Shown: one piece after another, positions 38,053 through 50,245 of the stretch | How the letters are laid out: every line of letters begins with the position of its first letter | Numbering within the stretch: position 1 is the first letter of the stretch | From: Phallusia mammillata | Taxonomy: Eukaryota > Chordata > Ascidiacea > Phlebobranchia > Ascidiidae | Direction of reading: 5' to 3' | DNA: 64,000 nt | Assembly: GCA_003260075.1 (NCBI GenBank) | Contig: QLIY01000651.1 | Span: 30,766 to 94,765 of the forward strand | Made by a program: the position numbers and the translations under genes | Notes under the pieces: generated by a model | What the model was told of the DNA's origin: nothing | Database searches by the model: none | The model's input: only the letters and a program-made list of their open reading frames with translations

Positions 38053-39687
38053 GTTTAAATAGTGACAACCAGCGAAATAGTTGCTCACATTTCCAAATTT
38101 GTGACGCATTAAAATTTCACTACGAACTACAATAAAACAAACACAAATATCTTAGGGTTCCTCTCGAATCTGCGCTTGCTACTTGTCTCTACTTGCAACT
38201 GATAAGTGGTACAAATGTACCAGTGGAAACCGCTCAACAAGCAAATTGGTGGATAATGTATTACAATCCCCAAGGAAACGTCCAACATTTTGCAAATCGA
38301 GTGATCTCTTACGAAAGCGCAGTAGGTAAGTTTGCCCTTTCATATGGAAATATGCCGGTTTCAAGCGTATCGGTAATTTATAAATCAACAGAACATATGT
38401 GCACAGAACAATTAACAACATGAAGTTTTTTAGTACTATTTTGACTCTTGGTTCTCAACACAATAAGCACATAAAGGTATAATGTTGTATATTTGTAGGT
38501 TGCATCGTTTCCAAACTTGACATTTGGCTGTTGGTTGATGGTTCGGGCAGTATTGGATCACACAGTTTGTCGCAAATCTTTCATCAGAGTTTTTGATTGC
38601 ACCTGACGCCGTTAGCTTCGGTTTCTCAGTTTATTCAAGTCGTCACTACTTTATCAGTTACTTCAACCAGCACACAAACAACACCGCCTTTAACAACGCG
38701 GTCCTTGAAGCTACATATCCCAGTGGTTGGTTTTTATTTGTACAAACTGACGACGATCATTTCGTAACCTTTATTGCAACACAGGAGGAACAAGCACTGG
38801 AAACGCCATAAACGAAGTTGTGCAAACTGGTTTCAGTGAAACCTTCGGACAAAGACCACTTTCAGCAAGAGTTCCTCGCGTTCTGGTTGTTCTTACGGAT
38901 GGGAAAAGTGGAGACGATGTTGTCGCTCCATCTAACATGGTAAGAGTCTGCCGCAGAATTTTATTTGCAAATTATATCTACACTGCAGTGGCGGATTATG
39001 AGGTGTGTTGGGCTCCTGTTAGTGTCTACCACCATAAGCCCCCCAATCCATAAGTTTTATTGTTTTGCACTATTTACGGCAGTTCTATATGTATAAGCTA
39101 TTTTGGATAAATTGAATTTCAGGCAAGAGATAAAGGAATTATTGTTTTTGCTGTTGGGATCGGAAGTGGAATAGATAGAACAGAACCGGAGGAGATTGGT
39201 GGCACTCTGGCTCACGTATTTGAATTAAACGACTTTAGCCAGTTGTTAAGTTCACTTAAAGGTCAACTTAATTCTGGTGTTTGCACGGCTTCCGCCGAAA
39301 TACCGGTAAGTGCATGGTGCATGGTGCAGGCTACATGACAAGCTTTTTCAAGTTGCATAGTTTTTTTACATTGATTTGTTTTTAGGACAACACGACTGTT
39401 GAAGTGAGCGTGCCACCAGCAAATACATACTATTCAACTATTCAGCTTCCAAGTAACGGATCTGTCCAGCTCGTTTTTTATGTGTCCACCGACAGTGGAT
39501 CAGGCATCGTTTACATTTCTGGAAGTGTTGCAAACCCGAGCTCAGCTGTGTTCGACTTCTGTGTCCCAATATTGCCCGTAAAAATTTTATAAATCATGGA
39601 GCTCCAAATTATGTAACACAAACATAATGTAAACAAAACTTACCTAAAACAAATATGACCGTACAGTGTTGTTGTGTCGGTGTAAGT

Positions 39688-40489
39688 CAGGGGTGTGCAA
39701 CCCGCGGCCCGCGGGCCACAATCCGGCCCGCCAAGCCGTTTAGTGTGGCCCTCAACAACACTCTGATTCAGAGCAAGTAAAAATGCACATTTTGACAAAA
39801 AATCCGCGCTAGTCGGAATTTCCTAAGTTGCTATTTGAACAAGAATTAACTAAACCACAGCGCATGGAACTTAATTCACCCATGCAGACCTACGGTCTTC
39901 TATTCGCAATGGGTGCTTGTTGCGTATCTATATACCGAATGTGACGTAATATACCTCATTGTCTAGTAAACAATTACTTTGTTGTGAAAGGCAGTGTTGC
40001 GACGAAACTTACTTGTACCTAACATTTTAAAGTTGATTTTAAACCAGGGTTGCCATACGTCAGGATTTTTCCTGACATGTCAGGGAATTTAGTGTTTAAA
40101 TCTGCGTCAGGGAGAAATGTTAAAATGTACTTGAAAGTCAGGAATTTAAGAAAAAAAAAAATATATACTATGAAATTAAGTACCAACGGAGAAAGTTTCT
40201 AGTACAACCGCGTCTATACCATGAAACGCAAAGAGGAAAACTGGCGGCGCGCAGGTTAACTTACAAGGTTATTGTTTCGTTTTGCAGTGTGTGCGCGCGC
40301 GGAAGGATACCTGTTTGTTACTAGTTGTCTAACAATACGCGTTAAATACACAAATAAAAATCCGCGTCTCAAGATAACACGGCATTCAATGCTACGTGGG
40401 AACGTAGGAAATTTCGTTTGCATTAACTGTGTTCCTATAATAGGCAAGAAATTAACTAACAACAAAAAGTCGAACGTCGTAAGACATAA

Positions 40490-40547
<58 letters not shown>

Positions 40548-41415
40548 TTGTTTGTTTTTTTCTGTGTGAAATTGGTCCGAATGGTTTTTAGAGTGATGAA
40601 GGTTGGCGACCCCTGATATATGTGCTTATTGTTTGAAGGATAGTAAGAGTAGTGAGCTTAGTCTAATAAAGTAAACTTAACACAAGCCTACCGCAGAAAG
40701 TTAATTGGCAAGGATCAGAGTATCGTATCTAACGTTTTCGCGTGTCGCTGCAGAAAGTTAATTGACAAGGATCAGAGTATCGTATCTAACGTTTTCTTGT
40801 GTCGCCGTCCATGTGACTTCCGAATATTCCAACTTTATTCCGGAAATAAGTTAACGCAGCGGTTCTCAAACTCGAGTCTGCGGCTCTTTAGAGCATTTTG
40901 CGGGGACCGCCAATAGTGGAAGTAATTCTATAGTCCTATTTGGCCTCAGTTTGTGCAACTGAATAAGTGTAAATAAAAGTAAAATGAGAATCGACCGTCT
41001 CCATGACTAAACAATGGTCTTTATTGTATGACAACTAACAAATGTTTTTGTCTTGTTATGTTTTTGTCTTGTATGTGATGTCAGATTTGGATCATTGTTA
41101 TGCGCAATTTTGCATAACCAGCTAAAATCATGCAATCAACTTTCGTTTTACTGAAATACACATTCAAGCTTACCGCGAGCCCTCGAAATAATGGCAAAGG
41201 GTCTTGTCAAAAAAATAACGCAAAAAGTTTGAGAAAAACTGAGTTAACGCAACCGAGAGAAATTTTGTCAGGGATTGTGTATTGGAATATGTAAGGCGCA
41301 CCAACAGAAGCGTAAAAAACGTGTAAATACGGTACATGAAAAAATATGTGTGGCCCTCGCTTGATGTCCGAAATTGGTTATATGGCCCACCGACGAAAAA
41401 GCTTGCACAACCCTG
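39688..41415. mobile_element. hAT element with nested insertions, intron 8 of VWA copy 6
   Basis: Ends CAGGGGTGTGCAACCCGCGG and ...GCTTGCACAACCCTG, flanked by GTGTAAGT/GTGTAAAT (39680-39687, 41416-41423; one mismatch). Inside are other hAT-like ends (about 40045, 40600, 40860), a 56-nt C tract and a short direct repeat at 40694-40800. No intact transposase ORF. Confidence 0.7.
40492..40547 (+). repeat. Poly-C tract, 56 nt
   Basis: Uninterrupted C run within nested transposon sequence. Confidence 0.85.
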
Positions 41416-41619
41416 GTGTAAATGTTTGACTTATATTATTAACAGGGGACAACTACTATTACTATAAACGCTGATGACCAGAATTCGGGCTTGGTTTTGG
41501 CCAGAGAACAATACAGATCGCGTAGGGAAGTTGATGATGAAGCTGGCACCAAACCTTTGTAAGTTGCCTTAAAATCGACCAGCGACCAACCGCTTCAAGT
41601 CGGCTTTCAATCCATAGGA

Positions 41620-42152
41620 CAGTGGTTCTCAAACTTTTTTGAGCGCGACCCAAATCTGAGCTTTATGAAGATCTTGCGACCCAAGCCTCAAACAACAAAA
41701 ATGTATTTTTTTTGTATGAATAGTTATCATCCTTAAACGCTAACTGTTACTTTCCAAGTTCAGTTTCGTATGATTAATCTCCTATCATTCCCCGTGCTAA
41801 CGTGTTACAATCCCCGTGTGTGTAAAAGAAAATTGGAAGGCTATTGTCTGTATGTTATAATGATTGATTAGTTTTGCTGTATAGCGTTGTCGAGTGAGGC
41901 TGTATTTGGCTACGGTGCTATCAAAACTCTCAGAAAACCACTTACTTATGCTGCAATACTCCAAGGTTACTAAGATAAAGCCACATAAAATGCCTATGAT
42001 ACAATAATTCAGTCATGACTGAGAATTAAAAATACTTGAAAATTGAAATGAAAAAAGTTCGTTTGGGCAGAATTGAATCACCACAGCGCGACCCATTTTG
42101 TGACCCTGCGCGACCCATGTTTGGGTCGCGACCGATACTTTGAGAACCACTG
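41620..42152. mobile_element. hAT MITE inserted in exon 9 of VWA copy 6
   Basis: Ends CAGTGGTTCTCAAACTTTTT and ...TTTGAGAACCACTG, flanked by perfect 8-bp duplications CCATAGGA (41612-41619, 42153-42160). Removing the element and one duplication restores the exon alignment with paralogues around the FQST/IGSPV region. Confidence 0.92.
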
Positions 42153-43080
42153 CCATAGGAAGTCCTGTCAAAGCTGCTGTAAGTGATTTTAACGTGATAA
42201 GATTAGTCATGCATTCCATTGTAGTGTTATATTTCAAAAAAATATTCAGTTGAATCTGTAAATTGAATTACGTCAAAACCTTAAAAAACGATAAGTTATA
42301 TTATATTTTGGCAAAAAGGTTTACAACTCGATATATGGGCTACATCGAAAGTTTAGAGAAACAACTAATATTTTAAATCGTGTTTAGATTACATCGACAT
42401 CAGCTGCTTTAAGCACAAAGGAACTAAGCCCAACAAACGATCATGGAAAACCGTGCTAATTCTACAGCAGATGGCAGGATCACCACGACCAAAGGTGCTG
42501 ATTGCAACAATTTTTGTTCTCTAGCTCTTGTAATCAGTATATTTTTTATGTCTCTCTACAATGAAGTATAAAGAGATGTGATGGTTAAAAAATATCCAAA
42601 AGACAGCTAATTCTGCTGGATTGTAGAGTTGTTATTATGTTTGAATATATTACGACCACCTATGTTTCGAAAAACTTTTGCCGTTGTAACGGCATATTTT
42701 GTTGTATCATGTAATAAGTTGTGGCTAAAATATAGCCCTATTTGACAATAAAAACTTTGTGTTGTTTGCAAAACGAATTATCACACAACGCTGACGTAAT
42801 TAAGTTTATTGGATTGAATTTCCATTAAGAAGTGACCTTAATCTGGTAAACAATATAATTTTTTTGCTTTAGAATGTTTGAGTATGTAAAATTCTGCAAA
42901 CGTGAACCTACAGCACTTCTTTAATGTTCTGCTTCTAGGAAATTGCGGTCATAAGGTAATTCATGTCGGACCTTTTTCAAAGTAGTCGCATTAACTAAAA
43001 AAACGCCATCATTGTTGGAAGCAGATGTTGTGGTTCGTTGGTCACGACGTTACCTTGGAGTGAATCTTGAGGAACCCAAA

Positions 43081-43144
<64 letters not shown>
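43081..43144 (+). repeat. Poly-G tract, 64 nt
   Basis: Uninterrupted G run; flanks do not repeat one another. Confidence 0.85.
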
Positions 43145-43145
<1 letters not shown>

Positions 43146-43213
43146 TTTACATTAGAAGTCTGATTTCTGGAAACGCGTGAAAGATATTTGAGCACACGCA
43201 GTATAGTTACAAT

Positions 43214-43270
43214 CAGGGAGTCGAACCGGAGCTGAACCCGCGAACCGGTACGAGCGGTTAATTTAATTAA

Positions 43271-43323
<53 letters not shown>

Positions 43324-43694
43324 GTTTGGCGTTGGACCCGAACCGGACCAGTAAAAAATGTAGTCTGTTTTATATTTTGTGATTTGTTTCAAAACAGCGC
43401 AGTGAAGAATACGCGAGATAACACTCATAGGGCGTAAATAACAGTGCACGGGCAAAATTCTTTTGAAGTTTGAAGGCCTGGTGATGGGTAGAATTAAATT
43501 TAAACGGATGAAAATGTAAACCGGTTTAAAAACCGCAAACCGGTTCGGAACGGATAATTTAATCAAACCGGAACAAAACCTGAACCCGAAAATATACATT
43601 TTTGAAAACCTGAACCGTACCAGAAGCCCTAAAATCAAAACAAACTAAACCCGAACCGAACCTGAACCCACATGACAAGCGGTTCGACTCCTTG
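43214..43694. mobile_element. hAT MITE (CAGGGAGTCGAACCG family), copy b
   Basis: Flanked by 8-bp duplications GTTACAAT (43206-43213, 43695-43702). Closely related to 37570-38052, but a 51-nt G tract (43271-43321) stands where copy a has roughly 80 bases of GAACCG-rich sequence. Confidence 0.88.
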
Positions 43695-45908
43695 GTTACA
43701 ATCACGTCAATCATGTGGCTCACGTCAACACGGTTTTCTGTGAAGAGCACACACTCAAAAATGGGAAACAGAAATTAATTTCATGCCGACAGAAATAAAA
43801 CTTACCAGAGTTTTGAACCAGGGTATCAAAGATAATCATAGCTTGACATCACAAGAATGATTCTACACATATAAAACGTATATTGCAAATATACGGCAAA
43901 TATGAAAACTTTGATGCAAAATCAAGCTTACCTTTTAAAAGCAACATTATTCCTTTTATCAGAGTAAATTTAGCATTACGATCTAATAATGACAAATACA
44001 TTATATTTAGTTACTGTCGATTGCTTTTTCTAAAGTTTGCAAATTCGAGCCAGTAACTAACGAACTGCACGTGGTCCAAACAAAACTCAACAGTAAAAGG
44101 CCAGCGGCACAGCAGAAAGAAAGAAACTACAAGGGTATTCTACGTCATAGGGGATTCTGGCATTGTGGTGCAATCACACAACATAAGATATGACGTAGGT
44201 ATGCATACGGTTGAGTGATTTGCGATGTTACAGTAATGGACCAAATAAATTATGGAATAGCCTGTATCATGTCAGAGTTCACCCTTCCAATTCAATAGCA
44301 AAATCAGAAGAAAAAAAGATTTGTTTGAAATGATGTTTAGTGCGCAATTGCAACGCGTTGCTGTAGCATTTATCATTGCTTTAGCAACGTTTAAAAAATG
44401 TTTCGTTAAGTTTAACCATTTATTAGAACACATTTGCATTGTGCACGACAATGGCTCAACATTCACGTGCAGACAATAGTGTGTTTGACGTCAGAAACAA
44501 AGCACTAACCAAAACAGGTTGCAGTTGTAAGTCACGTTTTATGGCTGTATCGCCAGCATGTTTGTTTAAAAGCAAAATTGTTCTCCATTTTCTTTAGATT
44601 TGACGATATTTTGTACGATACCGCCACAAACTAACCAAAATATCCACGGTGGCCGCCACCGTGCTTTAAAAACCAAGGTGGCGGCGCCACCCCGCCACCG
44701 CCTACCCGGCGTCTATGGCGTAGCCTACACCTTGGCTCAAAATAACATTACGGAACATAGATTTACAACGCGTATAGGCACTAACTAAAAAATATTGTTT
44801 TTCACCCAATAACAACGACTTGTCTCCTTTTTTGCGTTATATGCTTATAAGCTATTGCTGCCAGTGCCATCAGGTATAATATCAAATTTATAGAGCTATT
44901 CTGGCAAATAATTATTTTTGTTCCGACGTTTCGACCAAACCACTGCGCGATAACTAATTACTGGGCCTCTAATCCAGTGTTTCTTAACCTTTTTAGCGCT
45001 CGTACCCTTTGAGCTTTCATAAAAATTTCTCGTATCCCTGTATACAAGGCAGACGGAAGTAAACAAAATTGTAATAATAGGAATTAAACTCAGTGTATTT
45101 ATAGCTTACGTGTTGAATGTATGAATTGAAACAGTCTTGTAAGTTCAACAAAATTTACAGCACACCAACAATCACTCTTTGACTGAGTTTTTGTTACATA
45201 GGGATAAACCAATTTAACACCATATAGTTGCACAAAACGGTTTTACAATAAAACTTGCTTATTACTTGCATTGTCTGTTCAGAGTAAGTTTTTTTATTAG
45301 GTTTCGCATAGATTTACAAACTTTCCAGTAAGTAAGCTGTTAATCCCTGCAACTTTTTGCAGATGCTTTGTACTAGTTGCAGCCATTGGTCGACAAGCGG
45401 TCCATAGAGAAGCCGAACTGTCTACTTCCAACAGCAATCCTCTTGCTGGTCAGGATCTCTGGTCTATACGCCTTGTTGTTATTTCATTGTTGTATGATAA
45501 GCGTCAATTCTTTAGCACACAAGGATTTGTCCCATTTATTTAATTTAATTTTTATTTGTTCCATCTTGAAACTGTGCTGCAACCCAAAATGTTCCTCTAA
45601 TCACAGTGTAGTTTTTAATTGATTTTCGAAAACATGACGTAAAATTATTTTTTCTTAAAATAAAACACCAACCTTGTTATACAAATGTTTCCGTCATAAG
45701 TTACAAGCAACTGACATGGTGCAAGTGTACTTTTTTCAAAGTGATTAGTCATTTAAATTGACTGGTGTGAGGGAATGATTCAGTTTACGTCAGGTTCTGT
45801 CAATTACAACCAATGAATAGCATGTGGTCTGCAACGTCTGCGCACAGTTCAAATGAAGGTTGAAATGTAAGGTGAATTTTTAAACAGAAAAAAGTAAAAT
45901 GGCAAACG

Positions 45909-45989
<81 letters not shown>
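45909..45989 (+). repeat. Poly-C tract, 81 nt
   Basis: Uninterrupted C run in non-coding DNA. Confidence 0.85.
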
Positions 45990-46740
45990 ATGCTTTTATT
46001 TGAGTGTATAAAAACGGATACAAAGTCACTAGTTTAAAGAAATTACAAAACCAAACAAAACAAACATGTTGTTCTAAATATAATATCCTGTTTACATTTA
46101 GTCCATCTATTGATGTTATGTTTGAATACTTGCTATAGAGGCAAATTTATTTCCCATATGTTTTCAACTAAAATGTAAAACAGCATGTAAGCTTGGTTTT
46201 TAAAAATAAGGTAAGTTTTGTTTCGTTCTTAAAATATATGTTCAACATTCCTAAAAGTGTTGCAACATCTTTCTGTATTGACTCATAAATGTCGACACAA
46301 CGTTTGCACAAAGCAATGACTCATGCACAGTCACTGCACCATTGCATCACTACTGCATCTAGCAACATGTCGTGGGCACCACTAACTTCTGCCAAAGGCG
46401 TTTGCGTTGCAGATGCAGATCAGTTGCTAAAACAGATTTGCAACGAAAAGTTTATCTTTTAAAGGTATTGTGAAAGTACACTGTTGCTTCAGGAAATAAT
46501 CATAAGGTTGCCTAAACCTCAGCTCATGGGAGAAGAATAGCTCGTTTTAGACCAGTTCTTAATCGATTAAAAAAACTATAGCTAGAGTATAACTAATATA
46601 CGAGACATGCATCAAAGCTTATGCATTAGTTGAGGTCGAAGGACCTAAACTAAATGAGATTTAGCCTGCATGGAATGTTGAGACTAATCAAAAATGCTTC
46701 TCTGTAGTTTCCCTGTCGCGTTTAAATGAATATTCTAGGT

Positions 46741-48090
46741 CAGGTGCGGGCAACTTCTCCAGTCGGCGGGCCTTATATGGGAAAATGAAGTACTTGGCGG
46801 GCCGGATTCCTGAATCGATACATTAATCGCGTATTTATCCAGTGATTTAAAACGGATTTTTGACCACCTAAACNNNNNNNNNNNNNNNNNNNNNNNNNNN
46901 NNNNNNNNNNNNNNNNNNNNNNNNNNNNNNNNNNNNNNNNNNNNNNNNNNNNNNNNNNNNNNNNNNNNNNNNNNNNNNNNNNNNNNNNNNNNNNNNNNNN
47001 NNNNNNNNNNNNNNNNNNNNNNNNNNNNNNNNNNNNNNNNNNNNNNNNNNNNNNNNNNNNNNNNNNNNNNNNNNNNNNNNNNNNNNNNNNNNNNNNNNNN
47101 NNNNNNNNNNNNNNNNNNNNNNNNNNNNNNNNNNNNNNNNNNNNNNNNNNNNNNNNNNNNNNNNNNNNNNNNNNNNNNNNNNNNNNNNNNNNNNNNNNNN
47201 NNNNNNNNNNNNNNNNNNNNNNNNNNNNNNNNNNNNNNNNNNNNNNNNNNNNNNNNNNNNNNNNNNNNNNNNNNNNNNNNNNNNNNNNNNNNNNNNNNNN
47301 NNNNNNNNNNNNNNNNNNNNNNNNNNNNNNNNNNNNNNNNNNNNNNNNNNNNNNNNNNNNNNNNNNNNNNNNNNNNNNNNNNNNNNNNNNNNNNNNNNNN
47401 NNNNNNNNNNNNNNNNNNNNNNNNNNNNNNNNNNNNNNNNNNNNNNNNNNNNNNNNNNNNNNNNNNNNNNNNNNNNNNNNNNNNNNNNNNNNNNNNNNNN
47501 NNNNNNNNNNNNNNNNNNNNNNNNNNNNNNNNNNNNNNNNNNNNNNNNNNNNNNNNNNNNNNNNNNNNNNNNNNNAACTTCTCCAGTCGGCGGGCCTTAT
47601 ATGGGAAAATGAAGTACTTGGCGGGCCGGATTCCTGAATCGATACATTAATCGCGTATTTATCCAGTGATTTAAAATGGATTTTTTACCACCTAAACCAA
47701 ATATATTCAAGAACATCACAAATACAATACAGTCCAAACAATCTAACTGATATAACATAAAATTATTCATCACAGCAAATTTAATGCATACACCACAGAC
47801 TTAGATACTGATGAAACACTTACTAGGCTACACGTGTGGAAACAAAGGAAACCGTGAAAGCAGGCCACACAAGTGGTTGGCAGTTATGTCGTAACAATGG
47901 ACGTAAGGTGCAATGGTAACAACGGCGGGAAAGTGTTTTGCTATTGGGGAGCGTTACTGTCCGTTACAACTGTAATTTGACGCAGTAAAGCAAGTAGTGG
48001 GGGATTGCGGCAGACTGTGGCCGCGGGCCACATTATCATGTAAGACCTGGAACTGTCTCCGGGCCGCGAGCCGTATGTTGCCCGCCCCTG
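46741..48090. mobile_element. hAT element (CAGGGGCGGGCAAC family) spanning the assembly gap
   Basis: Ends CAGGTGCGGGCAAC and ...GTTGCCCGCCCCTG, flanked by 8-bp duplications TTCTAGGT (46733-46740, 48091-48098). After the N gap the element's own left portion (46752-46873) restarts at 47576, so the real element is probably about 0.5 kb, like 19346-19872, and the gap size is artificial. Confidence 0.85.
46874..47575. other. Assembly gap (about 702 N)
   Basis: Run of unknown bases. The sequence on its right repeats ~120 bases found on its left. Confidence 0.98.
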
Positions 48091-49321
48091 TTCTAGGTAC
48101 ACATTTTGTTGAACAAGCCTTCCAAGTTCTTAAATAACTTACTAAGAGTTAACATCATTTGTGCTTTTTGAAGTCAAATCTAGACTTGTATAAACATTTA
48201 AAATTAACATATAGAAACACTCGCGCATAAGCGAAAAATACTAATAATAAACTTCCCTCTACTGGCAAAGAAATTATGGTCACCCCTCCCTCGTTGTTAA
48301 ACTAGAAACAAAGTCCGACTTCTGTATTGACACTGCATGACGCTGGATAGGTTTTGAAAAAAACGTGAGCAGTACCGTTTTTAACCCAATTTCAGTGATG
48401 CCCTATATCCAGAAGATTATAACAGGCAGACTAGACAAAACCTTTGCACGGTCAACTAAATTTGCCGTATAGAGACATAAGTCGCGAGTTTATATGATGT
48501 GCGCAATGCCGCAATGTAAAACATAAAGTTAAAAAAATTTATGAAGGACTTTTTAACTCCGTAGAAAAGGGAACTGCTAAAAAATGAAACACAATGTCGT
48601 TATTTAAAAAAGTCGTTTCGGCATTTACTTCTATCGTTATTAGAGTGAAATTATGACTTAAAACCAAGTAAATAAGGAAACGAAAGCAATTATTTGCAAG
48701 TATACAACATCGAAATAAATAGATGCGACTTGCAACAGCGCAGGATTTTCCAAAACCATTTTCAAACAAAAGCCAACAAAATCATACTTATTATATCTGT
48801 TAAGATTGTTTTGATTGCAGTCCGAGTTTTCATATTTATAATGCGGTGTAAAGTATACTTGGAAGTTTGTTCCAATAACGCACTAATCACTAATCTTACC
48901 TCTATTAAGTCCCCATTCAACTATTCGAAAATTGTTGCCAGGGGTCGGTAACATTTTTTGCTCTGCGGACCGTTTTTGAAACTGAAATGTTATCGCGGAC
49001 CAACCTGCAAAAAACTACAAATATTAAGCAACGAAAACGCCTAAATTAGTTTATCATCCCAGGGATACATGGGCAAAATGTTTTGGAGCATTAAACCTGA
49101 AAAGTAACGGCCCGGTAACAAACTCCTCGCGGACCGGCACTGGGCCGCGGAGCGGCGGGGGTCGACCACTGCTCTAAGTGAACAGTTAATTTTGATATAA
49201 TTTCTTTGTTGGGGTGCTCAGCCTCGGTTTTGTACGCCCTGGCAAGTTTACATTTTTCAGTTGAAATTGGGATGTATAACAACTTGTTGCTATACTTTTT
49301 CACAGACAATTTACTATTTAA
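48091..49321. other. Intergenic or 5' region before the lectin-like gene
   Basis: The ORF at 48694-48951 contains a hydrophobic stretch (IILIISVKIVLIAVRVFIFI) followed by NALITNLTS and could belong to an upstream exon, but no splice link could be established. A degraded hAT-like element follows at 48939-49171. No other gene recognised. Confidence 0.4.
48939..49171. mobile_element. Degraded hAT-like MITE
   Basis: Begins CAGGGGTCGGTAACATTTT and ends GGGGGTCGACCACTG, with GCGGACC/GGGCCGCGG motifs inside, as in related elements. No clear target duplication. Confidence 0.55.
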
Positions 49322-50245
49322 ATGGCTTGTTCGTCGAGTTGTGAAGTGGAAGCCAGGAGATATGATTTTCATCACAATCTTAGTAATTTTTCTTCTGCAT
49401 TTCACAACTGTAATAGTTTTCAATCTGACCAAATAGTTAAAGAGAACTACACAAAAATCTACGATCAAATTATGTCATGCTGCAAAAGCGGACTGGATTA
49501 TTGGGTGACTTTTGCTCAAAAATTGTTCAACGGAAGCGACCACGACTCCCAATGCTACTTCTTAAGAACAAGTGGCAGTTTCCAAATGCAAAAGGCCCCC
49601 TGCAATGAAAGCAAACATTTCATCTGTCAAATACCACCCGCTACGACACAAACTCTATACCAAGTCACCAGCGCGGAGCCAACAGTGGTAGCCCTATCTT
49701 CTTTGACAATAAAANGCGGAGCCAACAGTGGTAGCCCTATCTTCCGACAACAACGTTGTTGTTGCCAGTGCGGTAGGTGGGGCAGTAGCGCTTTTGGTGC
49801 TGGCAATTTTTTTCGTGGCCTGCATGAGAGTTAGAAAAAAAACTGAACGGCGAGTAAGGCGATCAAACTACTATCGAAATCACGCTGCCAGCATGAAGGA
49901 AATAGCAGCATTGGAAAGAAACCCAAATTCGTTTCACGGGCATTACTGGTAAAAATACCGTTTTGTTGGTTATAGACCACCTAAAAATAAAAGATTTAAA
50001 TATCTTTCAAGCGGTAGCAACTATTAGATAGCATTCACAATATGTTAACTATTATAGCATAACCAAAATATCTGTTGTCATGTAAATTCAACTGAATCTG
50101 TTTTGACAAGTTTCTATTCTAACACAGCGTCACCAAACCCGTCGGAGAAAACTTGGATGCAACGCAAAGTACAGATATAAACAGAAGAAATTGCAACGCC
50201 GAAAGGATAGAAATACCGGAAAATGTGCAAGAGTTTGGCTTCTAA
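49322..50245 (+). CDS. C-type-lectin-like single-pass membrane protein (5' end uncertain)
   Basis: Exon 1 as recognised runs from 49322 to 49948, with about 28 bases doubled around the N at 49715; a last exon, 50128-50245, joins in frame (TACTG|C, donor GTAAAA, acceptor ACACAG). The N-terminal ~110 residues look like a C-type lectin domain: NFSSAFHNCNSF, DYWVTF, SQCYFLRTSGSFQ and NESKHFICQIPP, with the expected late Cys pair, but no obvious EPN or WND calcium/sugar motif. A Thr/Val-rich linker, a ~23-residue transmembrane segment (about 49758-49828; VASAVGGAVALLVLAIFF), a basic stop-transfer region (RVRKKTERRVRR) and a ~75-residue cytoplasmic tail follow. No signal peptide is seen, so one or more 5' exons are probably missing. 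An acceptor-like TTTTTCACAG precedes at 49297-49306. Function: possibly a surface recognition receptor; ligand unknown. Confidence 0.65.

Larger units (their letters stand above)
36077..42571 (+). pseudogene. VWA-domain protein, copy 6 (broken)
   Basis: Ten exons by homology: 36077-36132, 37130-37313, 37400-37512, 38156-38325, 38499-38725, 38785-38939, 39123-39305, 39386-39577, 41446-42178 (interrupted), 42388-42571. Signal peptide MHWRIFLLLIVTN..., VETNFG, GGIWQ, DGSGS and RSRR are recognisable. Lesions: in-frame TAA in exon 3 (37448-37450); a 19-bp deletion after the MIDAS in exon 5 that shifts the frame; TAA in exon 9 (41570-41572, for TAC in paralogues); a 533-bp hAT element in exon 9; and an apparent extra A in exon 10. 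Introns 3 and 8 also carry hAT elements, stretching the gene to 6.5 kb. A clear pseudogene; splice sites are still largely intact, suggesting fairly recent decay. Confidence 0.85.
42572..46740. other. Gene-poor region with transposon fragments and homopolymer tracts
   Basis: No gene recognised. Contains long G tracts (43081-43144, 43271-43321), a C tract (45909-45989), a hAT copy (43214-43694), and an isolated hAT-like left end (CAGTGTTTCTTAACC) at about 44984 without a recognised partner. The ORFs at 44600-44788 and 45377-45622 have no recognisable domain. Confidence 0.5.

Noticed and set aside
44984-45060. Complete hAT element starting CAGTGTTTCTTAACC
   Set aside because: No matching right end or target duplication was found downstream, so only a fragment can be claimed.
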